Shown here: positions 21,807 through 31,515 of the stretch, in pieces | How positions within the stretch are numbered: the stretch's first letter is position 1 | Layout of the letters: the number at the start of each line of letters is the position of its first letter | Origin: Argyresthia goedartella | Lineage: Eukaryota > Arthropoda > Insecta > Lepidoptera > Argyresthiidae | DNA length: 64,000 nt | Reading direction: 5' to 3' | NCBI GenBank assembly: GCA_949825045.1 | Contig: OX463812.1 | Span: forward strand, 4,696,661-4,760,660 | The notes under the pieces: generated by a model | The model's database searches: none | Told to the model about the DNA's origin: nothing | Seen by the model: the letters and a program-made list of their open reading frames with translations, nothing else | Position numbers and translations under genes: made by a program

Positions 21807-22350
21807 TGTTCAGGCTTCTCAGCACCTAATGACCTCGTAGGGGCCCATCAGCTACGAGGTAGCGTAACGATCAGTTGCCAAGAAGCGTGAACGTCGGCGT
21901 TTCACCGAGCTGAAGTAATTGGGGTCGATCTAACCTGGTCTGTGCTTCGGTCCCGTCAACCTCCTGTCTCTCTGCAAGGCCCGGGTGCACCCTAGGCTCT
22001 TCTTGGTAGACAGGTTCTTCAGCCAACCAGGTATGACTGGCGGGCCAGCTTCAATGAGCACAGTGTTCCAACACAGGTTATGTTACGTGGGAAAAACCCA
22101 TCGGCCACGAAAATGCAAACTTTATCTGGTTCGGGGAACCACAACACACTCAGCTATATTGACAATCCTGAGGGAAACCCGAATACATTCCAGATGGCCT
22201 GCGATTTAATTTCAATACCCTAACCAAAACGCGTTTTCTTTGCGAGGGCTTTCATCTGTCAGTTGTCAAAAACTGCTAGGTTGGCAGCAACGTCAAATTC
22301 AAAATGGCCGTTCAGAAACCATCGATCGAATATCGATTTGGAATCGAACA
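21807..22350 (-). repeat. BEL-2 5' LTR
   Basis: The same 544-bp repeat as 15023-15566; the differences include C/T and A/G substitutions. The short open frame inside both LTR copies (MHPRLFLVDRFFSQ) is a shared LTR feature, not a gene. Confidence 0.93.
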
Positions 22351-22355
22351 AATTG
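22351..22355 (+). repeat. Target-site duplication of BEL-2, right copy
   Basis: AATTG, identical to 15018-15022. LINE ORF1 resumes right after it. Confidence 0.9.
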
Positions 22356-23333
22356 TGTACTAAAAACTTAAAAGTAAGCAAGAAAAATGTAAACTTATTA
22401 CATGATTTGAATATGTGTGTATTAGAATTAGAAAGTACTAAGTTTGTGTATGACACTGACACACAAAACTTACATTTGAAAATCCAAAGCTTAGAGGATT
22501 CATTGAGATCACTAAACATTGCATATTTGAACTCTAAGAAAGTTATAAATGAATACTCATTGGCTATGGATGATTTAATTCAAGAAATGAACCATAATTG
22601 TGAGCGGTTTGAGTCGCTGACCAACAACCATACTTGTCGCTGTGAGCAGAAAGGTGGTTGTTTGACAGCGGGCAACTCTCCGGGCTTGTGTGACAGTTTA
22701 CCAACACAAGGTGTTACTGATAATAGTTCTGCCAAGTCTGATATGACCACAACACCTGATATTATAATGTACTGTGATGAGATTGGAAGTGGCATGGGCT
22801 CAGCACTCCACTCATACTCTAAGGGACATAGTGTTATTAGTAATTGCTCACCTTTTAGCACTGTAGATAATATTATAAATCAAATTTTGAATGACAGCAC
22901 TATCACAGCCAGTGCCACACTGATAATTTTCATGGGCAATAGGGGAGATATGAACAAAAATAATTTAATAAAATTTTATGAAACATTGAATGGTCTTAGT
23001 GTGAAAAAAAATATATTGTTCACATTTCCCTACTGCAACCAATTGACACAAAATGAAAATGTATATAGACATAATATGAATATAACTATGTACAATTTAA
23101 GTACATATAATAATAAGTTTGATATTATTGACACTAACAATTATGTTAGTAATTATTTTACTATGACTAAAGGTACATTTTACCTTTCAAATTATTGTAA
23201 ACGACAAATAGCTATGTCACTATTATATTTATATGACATTACAGCCAAAAATTTGGCTTCTAACTCTGCTTTTACTGAGCAGCCTAATATGAATCTGGTA
23301 TCAGACCAGAATAACAGGATGCATTTAAATTAG
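22356..23333 (+). pseudogene. CR1-like LINE ORF1, 3' part (coiled coil, esterase-like domain)
   Basis: Continues the ORF1 frame after BEL-2. A second coiled-coil stretch (LHLKIQSLEDSLRSLN) is followed by CRCEQKGGC and then a domain beginning IIMYCDEIGSGMGSAL. That domain has TLIIFMGNRGDM and ILFTFPYC in the order seen in the SGNH-esterase-like ORF1 proteins of CR1-type LINEs. The canonical GDS motif is not exact (CDEIGSG), so activity is doubtful. The ORF ends at TAG 23331-23333 and overlaps ORF2 in the -1 frame. ORF1 of such LINEs binds RNA and membranes or assists assembly; here this is inference. Confidence 0.65.
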
Positions 23334-26248
23334 TTCATAAGACAACAGAGGACCCAGGCTCTGGCAACATATGTTCTAGTATATTAGAAAACCCTAAGAA
23401 TAAGGGAAGCTCACATGCTAAGTATATAAGCCTGGTTCATCAGAATATTCAATGTATTAGAGGCAAAGATCTACAAATAGAGTTATTTTTAAATTGTAAT
23501 AAAATTGACATTTTGTGCATAACAGAGCACTGGTTAACTATTAATGAAATTATGTTTAGCTTTAAAGATCACCAGGTTGGTAGTTCGTTCACCAGACTTA
23601 ATTCAATACATGGTGGGGCATTAATCATACTAAACAATCATATGAAATTCAAGGAACGTAAGGACATTGTTTCCTTATCTGTTGAACGAACTATAGAACT
23701 TGCAGCTGTGGAATTAGAACAGTTCATCGTTATATGTGTCTATAGGCCACCCTTGAGCGACTTTGAAATGTTCGAGAAAATAATGGAATCCGTCCTAACT
23801 ATTTCATCACACAGTACGAAACGATTAATTATATGTGGTGACTTTAATGTTAATCTGTTAGAAAGAACTACTCTCAGCGTTAGATTGATAAATCTTTTCT
23901 CATCATTTAGGCTTAGCCATCTATTTATGGAGCCAACAAGAGTGACTGCTACTAGTGCTACATGCATTGACAACATTTTTACTGATGTTATTCCAATCAG
24001 TAAAAGTGTTGTCAGTGAATTGGATTCAGATCATTTAGGTCAATTATTTCAATTTGATTCTATTAGAGAACCTGTCATTAAAAAGAAAATTTCGTTTGTG
24101 CCAATAACTGCTGACCGGTTAGAAAGAATGAGATACTCTTTAGCCCAGGAACTACCGTTTTTGGCTGCTGAACAGTCTCCTAATATAATGTATAACTTAT
24201 TCTTTGAAACCTTTATGAAACAGTACAGCGCGATATTCACTTCAAAATCGGTTGTGGTTAGTGGTTCAAACGACTTTAGTACGTGGGCTACTGCAGAGTT
24301 GCATAAACGCAGGCAAGCATTGTATGCATTGTATGAGGAACGACGGTTCAACATGAGTGACGAATTTAAAGAACAAGTCAAACAGTTCTCCAAACAATTT
24401 AAATTAGACTGTCATACAGCTAAACGTAATTTTCTGATTAGTAAAATTAAGAATAGTTCCGATGTTATAAAAACGACTTGGAAAATAATTAATGAGGAGG
24501 CCGGTCGTAGTAAAAAAGCGAGTCACGATTACGAACTAAAAATCAAAGGACAGCTTACGAGTTCTAGCTTAGAAGTTGCAACTGAATTTGAATCGTTTTT
24601 TACTAATGCACCGGTTTCCACGACTAAGTATTTAAATTCGTCACCTTTGTCTGCTGTTCCAATATTAAAAGATAATGTCTCAGAGTGTGCTTCATACTTG
24701 AATTTTAAGCACGTCACAAGTTCAGATGTCGTAAAGGCATTTAAATTGATAAATGTTAAGAAAACGAATGATCTTTGGGAACTCTCTGTTCACGTCGTTA
24801 AATCCCTGATCGAATTAATTGCACCTGACCTAGCGGTCATTTTCAACAATTGTATAGACTGCGGTGATTTTCCTGATTTAATGAAACAAAGTAAGATAAT
24901 TCCCCTCTTCAAAGCAGGTAGTACTCAAGACCCCACCAATTTCAGACCTATATCAATACTACCAACTTTTAGTAAAATTTTTGAGAAATTAATCTTATCA
25001 CAGCTATTACATCATTTTAAATCAAATAAGCTAATGCATAACAAACAGTTTGGATTCACTCGCGGTCGTTCAACAACAGATGCCGGAATTCAGTTCATTG
25101 AAAGTATTTTTGATGCCTGGGAAGAGTCACAAGATGCCCTAGGCATTTTTTGTGACTTATCTAAGGCTTTTGATTGCGTTTGTCATGAAACATTGATCAG
25201 GAAATTACATCATTATGGAGTTAGAGACACGTCATTGAATTTTTTAAAATCTTATCTGAACGGAAGAATACAAAAGGTCGTCTACCTTTTGTATTCTTCC
25301 GGAGAACGATCACCAGGATCATTGGTTTCTTTGGGCGTGCCACAGGGCTCAATATTGGGACCCTTCCTATTCCTCATCTATATAAACGACTTACCCTATC
25401 TAGGAAGGGACTGTCATGATATGGTACTGTTTGCTGATGACACCTCACTTATTTTTAAAACAAAGCGAAACCAACACGCTAATGATGATCACGTGAACAA
25501 TACCATATCAAGAGTGGTAAATTGGTTTAATGTTAATAATTTGCTATTAAATGAGAAAAATACTAAATGTGTTAAGTTTCTTACTACTAACGTTAAAAAT
25601 AATCAGACATGTATAACAATTAAAAATGAGGAATTGCAATTGGTAACCAGCACAGTGTTTCTAGGTATAACGTTGGATTCGAAACTCCAATGGGGTTCAC
25701 ATATTGATAAGCTATCGAACAGACTGAGCTCTGCAGCTTTTGCATGCAGGAAAATCCGTCACTTGACAGATTTAAAAACAGCCAGATTAGTTTATTTTAG
25801 TTATTTTCATAGTATTATGTCCTACGGTATTCCTGACATAAATACTGTTTTTGTGCTGCAGAAGCGGGCTGTTCGTGCGATTTATAAAATGAATAATAGA
25901 GATTCTCTTAGAAATAAGTTTAAAGAAGTAAATATATTGACAGTCCATAGTCAATATATTTACGAGAATATTATGTATGTCCATAAGAACATTGTTAACT
26001 TTCGAAGAAACTGTGATATACATAACTTTAATACTAGAAATAAGGACAAACTTGCAGTGCCCACTACTCGGCTCCATAAAATAAAAAACTCGTTCAAGGG
26101 TAATTGTGTAAGATTTTACAATAAACTCCCAAGCACTTTGACAGATCTATCAATTAATAAGTTCAAGAAATACATCAAGCAAAGGCTTATTTACAAAGCT
26201 TACTACAGTATTAAAGAGTACATAGACGATAAAAATGCTTGGGACTGA
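23315..26248 (+). CDS. CR1-like LINE ORF2: endonuclease and reverse transcriptase
   Basis: Open for about 977 codons from a stop at 23312-23314. The first in-frame ATG (23549) lies inside the endonuclease, after HQNIQCIRGKD and ITEHW. Normal initiation would therefore lose catalytic residues; see the slippery site. Endonuclease motifs: ITEHWL, VYRPPLSDF, ICGDFNVN and LDSDHLG. RT motifs: NFRPISILPTFSKIFE, QFGFTRGRST, DLSKAFDCVCHETL, LGVPQGSILGPFLF, FADDTSLIF and FLGITLDSKLQWG. The C-terminus has FNTRNKD and KAYYSIKEYIDDKNAW, typical of CR1/Jockey-superclade LINEs of insects. An 18-bp perfect inverted repeat sits just before the GVPQGS motif without breaking the frame. The ORF is intact and could be active if expressed. 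Confidence 0.88.
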   Translation, partial: QDAFKLVHKTTEDPGSGNICSSILENPKNKGSSHAKYISLVHQNIQCIRGKDLQIELFLNCNKIDILCITEHWLTINEIMFSFKDHQVGSSFTRLNSIHGGALIILNNHMKFKERKDIVSLSVERTIELAAVELEQFIVICVYRPPLSDFEMFEKIMESVLTISSHSTKRLIICGDFNVNLLERTTLSVRLINLFSSFRLSHLFMEPTRVTATSATCIDNIFTDVIPISKSVVSELDSDHLGQLFQFDSIREPVIKKKISFVPITADRLERMRYSLAQELPFLAAEQSPNIMYNLFFETFMKQYSAIFTSKSVVVSGSNDFSTWATAELHKRRQALYALYEERRFNMSDEFKEQVKQFSKQFKLDCHTAKRNFLISKIKNSSDVIKTTWKIINEEAGRSKKASHDYELKIKGQLTSSSLEVATEFESFFTNAPVSTTKYLNSSPLSAVPILKDNVSECASYLNFKHVTSSDVVKAFKLINVKKTNDLWELSVHVVKSLIELIAPDLAVIFNNCIDCGDFPDLMKQSKIIPLFKAGSTQDPTNFRPISILPTFSKIFEKLILSQLLHHFKSNKLMHNKQFGFTRGRSTTDAGIQFIESIFDAWEESQDALGIFCDLSKAFDCVCHETLIRKLHHYGVRDTSLNFLKSYLNGRIQKVVYLLYSSGERSPGSLVSLGVPQGSILGPFLFLIYINDLPYLGRDCHDMVLFADDTSLIFKTKRNQHANDDHVNNTISRVVNWFNVNNLLLNEKNTKCVKFLTTNVKNNQTCITIKNEELQLVTSTVFLGITLDSKLQWGSHIDKLSNRLSSAAFACRKIRHLTDLKTARLVYFSYFHSIMSYGIPDINTVFVLQKRAVRAIYKMNNRDSLRNKFKEVNILTVHSQYIYENIMYVHKNIVNFRRNCDIHNFNTRNKDKLAVPTTRLHKIKNSFKGNCVRFYNKLPSTLTDLSINKFKKYIKQRLIYKAYYSIKEYIDDKNAWD
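23324..23330 (+). promoter_or_regulatory. Putative -1 frameshift heptamer T TTA AAT before the ORF1 stop
   Basis: Read in ORF1 codons this is CAT TTA AAT TAG, so the heptamer fits X XXY YYZ directly before the stop. ORF2 is in the -1 frame and open across this point. A 5-bp stem (CAGAG ... CTCTG, 23346-23363) starts about 15 bases downstream; it is weak evidence of a stimulator. Confidence 0.55.
25261..25301 (+). repeat. Perfect 18-bp hairpin inside the LINE RT
   Basis: CGGAAGAATACAAAAGGT (25261-25278) and its exact inverse complement (25284-25301) are separated by CGTCT. The protein gains YLLYSS-type residues before GERSPGS. It looks like an inverted micro-duplication that kept the frame. 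Confidence 0.85.
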
Positions 26249-26611
26249 ATTGTTCTAATAAATTGTGAGCATCCTCACTGCCAGAGTTTCTTTTACTGGA
26301 CACTTGGAGGCCTTTTACACCTCCAAAGATTAATTTAATTATACAACTCTTGACTGTGGGGACCATTTACATCTCCTATCATCATTGTATTATTCACTAA
26401 AGAGACTATACATCTCTGTTATTTATATTTTAATTATTTTATTATGACATTTGAGACTCTTTACATCTCTCAGAAACAATAATTAAGTACTTTTTTTTCT
26501 GATAATATGATACAAATAACCAAATGTTCTGTAAAAAATGAAATGAAATGACATGTGAAAGTGCCCTTGTGGCCTATTTAGAGAATAAACGTTTTGAGTT
26601 TTTTGAGTTTT
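26249..26611 (+). other. LINE 3' UTR with four small hairpins and a TTTTGAG tail
   Basis: Four hairpins with loops ending in TACA: stems TTGGAGG/CCTCCAA (26304-26326), GGGGA/TCTCC (26358-26376), AGAGA/TCTCT (26401-26417) and GAGA/TCTC (26453-26469). The stems differ but pair. The 3' end is a short TTTTGAG repeat, not poly(A), as in CR1-type LINEs. Confidence 0.6.
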
Positions 26612-26616
26612 GCTTG
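26612..26616 (+). repeat. Target-site duplication of CR1-like LINE, right copy
   Basis: GCTTG, as at 14015-14019. The BEL-1 integrase frame resumes here. Confidence 0.7.
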
Positions 26617-26996
26617 CGCTAACTCCGTCACATTTTTTGTCTACATCTCCTTTAGAGTACCTCCCCGTACCCGACTTGTCCGACGAACGAACCAATTTGT
26701 TGTCTCGTTTTTTATTAATGGATTTGCTAGTCCAGTCATTCTGGAAGAGATTCAAATCTGAGTATCTACATAATTTGCAACAACGCGAGAAGTGGAATAC
26801 TTCTTCAAATCCAATAACGGTCGGCACGGTGGTACTGTTAAATGTTGATAATGCGCCGCCGCTACAGTGGCCATTAGGAGTTATAACTAACGTTTATCCC
26901 GGTAAGGATGGAATAACGCGTGTTGCGGAAGTAAAGACGAAAGTTGGAACGTATAAACGTCCAGTAGTACGTCTTTGCCCTCTCCCGACTCAATGA
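26617..26996 (+). pseudogene. BEL-1 pol, last part (integrase C-terminus)
   Basis: Encodes the end of the BEL/Pao integrase: LTPSHFLS, SFWKRFKSEYLHNLQQ, ITVGTVVLLNVD, NVYPGKDGITRVAEV and a stop at 26994-26996. It belongs to the frame that the LINE interrupts at 14020. The same order of motifs ends BEL-2, BEL-3 and BEL-4 pol. Confidence 0.88.
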
Positions 26997-27227
26997 GTCA
27001 ATCTTAATTAAGATATTTAGTTATTTAAGTCCACGTCTTTATAGACAATCTTAGTTAAGCTTCTTTTTAGTTAAGTAGTGTTTTTTCATAAATACTGTGC
27101 TTTTCCTAGTTTAAGTTTTCTTACTATTAACTTACCGCTAAGCACAATGATCGCACCCCGCTCTCTATAAATAGAGCAGAGCAGTTTCGGTCTTTTTCTT
27201 TGAAGGGTTCCTTCAAGGCCGGGGGGA
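26997..27227 (+). other. BEL-1 3' non-coding region and polypurine tract
   Basis: Short AT-rich 3' region. It ends in AAGGCCGGGGGGA (27215-27227), the likely polypurine tract, directly before the TG of the 3' LTR. Confidence 0.7.
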
Positions 27228-27727
27228 TGTTGGGTTTCTTTTTTATATTTTTATAAGAGGGTAGACTGTATTTTTTCCCATTACCTGTCAAACCTCATCC
27301 TTCCTTTTGGCATGCACTGTGTAACGAGATGCAGCTAGCATCGGACGATCGCTCGCTCATTATTTTCAGCTTAATTTACCGCCATATTGGTTGAGGTTTC
27401 GCTTATAGCCTCCCAGAGTGAATTTAATCCAAAACTGTTGTGATTTGTGCTATATACCTACCTAGAACTTTAAGAACATTTCTTCAGAGTGCGTATTTTG
27501 GTTGGCCAACCACGTCGAAAGCAGACAGCAGAGCAGAGATAATCAGGTTAGTGCATTGCCAATCCTTTCTTCTGCGTGCCTAAACTCAAAATACCTAAAT
27601 CTATCGCTAAAACTACAGTCCACTTGCAAATTAAATTTAATTCGAAAAAACCCATTCCCCTCAGGTGTCGAGGTCGCGTACCGCTATTTAATTAACAGAT
27701 TTATGGTTAATTATGACACCACCATAA
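27228..27727 (+). repeat. BEL-1 3' LTR
   Basis: Matches 3931-4430 with 8 differences. No copy of the bases left of the 5' LTR follows it. Confidence 0.9.
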
Positions 27728-28869
27728 ATTTTTATCAAAAATTTCAAAATTTCCATGGCCTTTTTCACCCTTGGGAGGTCTGTAGACATAAACAATAATA
27801 TGACTATCTTGCTCAATACGGGATAACTCTATTTATCTTTTCAAGGTAAGTGCAAGAATATTCTTCCGTTGAGTTACGTTAAGATATTTTTTTAACATCT
27901 GACAATTTTGTAATTGTATATGGTAAAAGAAATATTTTTTCAGCTTCACAGCGACCCATGTTTTGCCGGCAAGACATTGTCGCTTTATAGGTTTTGAATT
28001 TTATCACAATGGCTTGAGGTTCAAAATTGCGATCCCTAAAAAAGGATTGGGTCGTTGAGAGGTTAACCAGTGTTCTGTAAATTAAATAATTTGGGTGCCA
28101 GAGTTGTTAAGAAATAATTTTAGAACAAGTTCTTTGCCACGTTGCCCCTGCATGTTTTGATGTACAATATTTAAGTGGTGCATAACCCTGGTTTCCACTA
28201 GAGCGGGTGCAGGACAACCTTAGCAAACTTTGGCTGTAGCACGACTGAATGGTCTGTTTGGTGATGCTTGGGACATAGTGCGAGAATATGGCTAGGTCTG
28301 CGAAAGGCCTGCGTGACTGAGTTGTCCTCAGATTATTATTTTTGTATATTTTTGTAACGAATTTGTATTTTAATAAAATTAATATCTAATATAATGCATG
28401 ATTAACACTGGAATATTTAAAGTGAATATTTCTTGTATTTTAACAGCGCCTTAATGTATAACAATAAAAAATTGAGTAATGAAGATTCCGTTAGACTGTC
28501 CCTAAAATAACCTTAAGATACATTAACTTAACGGTATGGTTTTAAACGTGTTCCTCCTGAATAAGAAGCAAGTGTGAGACCTATGGTGAAACCTACTAAA
28601 CTAAAATACACCTTTATGTTACAGCTTGTGTGTGTCCTAGGTATTGGCACACATCCAAGAATAATACAACGTTGCTGATTCAGGTTCCCACGACACACAG
28701 TATCCTAGAGTAGAGCCAGAAGCAATGTATGTGCCGAAATCTTCGTGGAGGAAACGCAAAATGGAAATTGAATAACTGGCTAAATGTGGGACTATATGTG
28801 CCTCTTCCATCCCGTATGGGAGTAGGCATGACGGTGTATGTTGTTGTTGTAAATCAAAGTAACTCTCAC
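27728..28869. other. Receptor intron, no recognised feature
   Basis: AT-rich sequence without coding signal or repeat that I can name. It is presumed intron of the class C receptor downstream of the exon at 28870-29014. Confidence 0.4.
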
Positions 28870-29014
28870 CCTTCGCTCTAGGCCTCGATAGCAGATGTGC
28901 GACGATCGCATCGTACGCTCTATCATCAGCCTCCCCAGAATCCTTCACAAGTCGCTCCTTAACCGCAATGCAGATCCCATTTCTAGCCAGCAGAGTCTCC
29001 AGCTCTTCAAATGC
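28870..29014 (-). CDS. Class C GPCR (mGluR-type) ligand-binding domain, exon 3 of those seen
   Basis: A 145-bp exon with acceptor TTGCAG and donor G|GTGAGA. It encodes AFEELETLLARNGICIAV and then KERLVKDSG and IVAHLLSRPRAKG, a stretch of the extracellular Venus flytrap domain of metabotropic glutamate receptors. It starts in phase with the end of the exon at 38423 (both whole codons) and ends one base into a codon. The open frame continues leftward to 28637, but the receptor similarity stops at the donor, so that part is intron. The next exon is not in the window; only transposable elements and intron lie to the left. The sequence is closer to the insect mGluR-like (mangetout/mXR) type than to the classic mGluR as I recall them, so no symbol is given. 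Confidence 0.85.
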
Positions 29015-30930
29015 CTGCAAGAAAGATGTTACGCTACATTTATCACATTAAAAACTCTTAAATGTATCCGCAGGGACATTTTCTGGCAATAACAACCTGA
29101 AACCTAGTGGTAAATCAAGTCCTGCAGCTGCACCGTATATAACAGAGTAAAAAATAAAAAGCGCCCTATATGATTATAAGCTTTAAGCAAAATGCCATTG
29201 AAAACCCTATACAATTTAAGATCCCCTAGAAAATCAATTAGCAATGTTGACTTCTAATTTATTAAATGTCTGGGCCTAGATGTAACAAATTAGAAGAAAA
29301 ACTTGCTTGTAGAAAAAAAGATATACAACTAGTGACCTTCAAGACATTTTTGGAAACTATCAGACACGCGTTATTTCCTTTGCTTACGACAGAACCGATT
29401 TTGATGAATTTAAATCACCTCTCATACATTACTAATCTAAATCGATTTTTTATGCGTTATGAAGCAACGGCGATACTACATGCTGGGTTTCATACCTCAA
29501 ACTTATATATAACACCGCTCTTTTCTTACTTCGTGGGTTAGTCATAAATAAAAGGCTTTTTGTTGAGCTGCAGTAGAATCTCTGTACGCGGAAACAGATT
29601 TATTTCTTAATGCAATTGTATTCACTGACATTTTTGCGCAGCACGTCTGGGATCAGATTTATAGAGTGAAAAGCTGACGTTTCTTTGAACACATTTCATT
29701 CACTAGACCATCCGCCTGATCTTTTAAGAAAATGAAATTGCAGTCAGGCCCGAAATTTTGAAATCGAATTTGCACTATTCTTGGATTAACATTGACAACT
29801 CCATTTTAATTGAACCAGCCAGCGCCCTTGTTACTATTATCGTTTTAAAATTTTGTAGCATTTGAACTATAGCACAAAATGGTGAAATTCAAAATCGACG
29901 ACTTTAAGATCGACTTGCACTTGACTTTTGATGGTCTCGAAATACAGTTTTAACACAACTTTACAACACTATCAAGCACGATAAAGTTATTGCCTATCAG
30001 TCAGGTTCCCACTTAACATGCGCCTGTTGTATTTAAATTGTGTGTAAACTCTATTGAGCTCCTGGAAAAAGTCGGTTATAAAAAGTTGGCTGACAAGAAT
30101 AAAATCTACTATAAATTATACACGTAGTTAATCTATTAGACAACTGTTCAACTAATGCTATCTGGCTTAAAGTAAAATGCGGCAATGTCACAATAGTCTC
30201 ACAGAAACTCGAGATTGTGCATTTGTAAAAAGATATTTTATTTAAGCCTTGTTTGCACTACAGCGAATCTCGCTTTGAAATTCCACTCCACGCTTGAGTT
30301 AGGATTAGCTTAGATTCATGAATTGTTCACTGCATGTTCTACTATATTCGCTTCTTACTTTATTGCGCATTTGAATCAGCCTCATTTACAGTTCCGGAAT
30401 TCATTAGATGGTTCTTGCAATCGTCTTGCGAGTTCCTACTCTCAGAATGCAATTATCAGATGTTGTCAAGATATATCAATAACTTATCAGCAGTGATTGG
30501 AATAGGCAGAGTATATTTACCTTAAGTTTGTGGAACAGAGGCGAAAAGAAGAGAATTCCTTTCCTTCCGGGACAATTTGACCTGCTTTTGGGACATAGTT
30601 TAAGTGTATCAAAATAGGAGTAAAAAAGGCGCTAGATTGATTTTCATAAAATAAATAATTTGCGTTATTATAGATAAATCCTATGCTATTAAACGAGCAA
30701 TATTTGTATGTATAAGCTAATGCCCGTAACTGCATCTGCGTTTCCTAGGAAGTATCATTCAGCGAGATAACGTTACCCTCCATCTGTCGCAGTTGGATAA
30801 AAAGTATCTTATATGTTAATCTAGATCATAAACTATCTCAGTGCTAAATTTTATTCAAATCAGTTAAGCCGTTTTAGCGTGATTGAGGCACTAACATTCA
30901 AACATCCAAACATTAATTCTTTCACATTTA
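29015..30930. other. Receptor intron left of the DIRS element
   Basis: No gene. Bases about 30491-30550 share a segment (GGAATAGGCAGAGTATATT) with the opposite strand at about 37115-37170, so copies of one unnamed repeat lie on both sides of the DIRS element. The short open frames here have no family similarity. Confidence 0.4.
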
Positions 30931-31000
30931 TAATTGATGATTAAACGAACTTACCTGAAGTGAAGTTCGATCCCAATTACACGAAGAGCTTCATTCGAAG

Positions 31001-31139
31001 ATATTAGCATAGGTACACATGTAGTTTCACTCAAGGCTAGCCATTTCGCGCACTATATTTGGAGAAAAATATAAAGGTTCTAACGTGAGGTAGACCAAAA
31101 AATTCACAGCTCGCCCTTCCCTTGCCATTTGCTTTCATT
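31001..31139 (+). repeat. DIRS inverted terminal repeat (3' end of element)
   Basis: 139 bp from ATATTAGCATAGGTACACAT to GCTTTCATT; inverse copy at 36269-36407 with one difference (GTGAGG against GTAAGG). The outer 70 bp (30931-31000) are specific to this end. Confidence 0.9.
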
Positions 31140-31210
31140 TATTTCGGAGATGTGCTGAGCTTTTTGATATTTCACGGATAGGGTACAGCTTACAGCGAGG
31201 GCGGGAGGGA

Positions 31211-31333
31211 TGCTAATATCTTCGAACGAAGCTCTTCGTGTAATTGGGATCGAACTTCACTTCAGGTAAGTTCGTTTAATCATCAATTACACATCAAGTT
31301 TCGTTCTTCGATATTAGCATAGGCACACATGTA
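31211..31333 (+). repeat. DIRS internal complementary region
   Basis: Bases 31211-31289 are the inverse complement of the left end 30931-31009 (one mismatch in 79). The overlapping 31284-31333 is the inverse complement of the right end (36383-36432, few mismatches). Such a junction of both ends is diagnostic of DIRS1-like elements and serves as template for completing the circular intermediate. Confidence 0.88.
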
Positions 31334-31515
31334 GATGTTGAGAGATAGTCGTGAAATATCAACTAATTCAATATGTAGATCGTTTATGTTTGGTAGTATA
31401 AATAATATAAAAAAATGTGATCAAAATATTAATTTACTGAGGTTTAATTTACTAAACAAGTACTTAAATACAAATTTATGTTTGTAAGTTTTATAATTGT
31501 AACATTGATAAATTA

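Larger units (their letters stand above)
15023..22350 (-). mobile_element. BEL-2: BEL/Pao LTR retrotransposon, nearly intact
   Basis: A 7328-bp element with 544-bp LTRs (15023-15566 and 21807-22350) differing at 4 bases by my reading, and a perfect AATTG target duplication. Order on the minus strand: 5' LTR (right), primer-binding site, leader, gag (21274-19490), UAG, pol (19489-15599), hairpin and purine-rich tract, 3' LTR (left). It lies antisense inside ORF1 of the CR1-like LINE. Pol carries two nonsense codons besides the UAG at the gag end. It is a close relative of BEL-3 at the right edge. Confidence 0.93.
14020..26611 (+). mobile_element. CR1-like LINE, full length (5.3 kb net), split by BEL-2
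   Basis: The LINE starts ACATGGCAACACTGG and ends in a short TTTTGAG repeat. Its ends abut GCTTG duplications in the integrase frame of BEL-1. Taking away BEL-2 and its duplicated 5 bases leaves about 5.26 kb: a 415-bp 5' leader, ORF1 (about 521 codons over two pieces), ORF2 (23315-26248) and a 363-bp 3' UTR with four small hairpins. ORF2 has no stop codon and an intact catalytic set, so the LINE itself was young when BEL-2 landed in ORF1. Confidence 0.88.
3931..27727 (+). mobile_element. BEL-1: BEL/Pao LTR retrotransposon, interrupted by two LINEs and a second BEL
   Basis: Two 500-bp direct repeats (3931-4430 and 27228-27727) flank a primer-binding site, a gag-pol frame of BEL/Pao type in two pieces (9042-14019, 26617-26996) and a G-rich polypurine tract. 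The insertions at 5002-8787 and 14020-26611 account for most of the 23.8 kb. LTR divergence is about 8 of 500 by my base-by-base reading. I see no target-site duplication at the outer ends (CTCCA before the left LTR, ATTTT or TAAAT after the right one). The ends may therefore come from recombination between copies, or a flank has changed. The element is dead: gag-pol carries two nonsense codons, two frame disruptions and the LINE insertion. Confidence 0.9.

Noticed and set aside
28637..28869. C-terminal half of the open frame over the receptor exon at 28870
   Set aside because: Similarity stops at a GTGAGA donor; the rest is intron read in frame.
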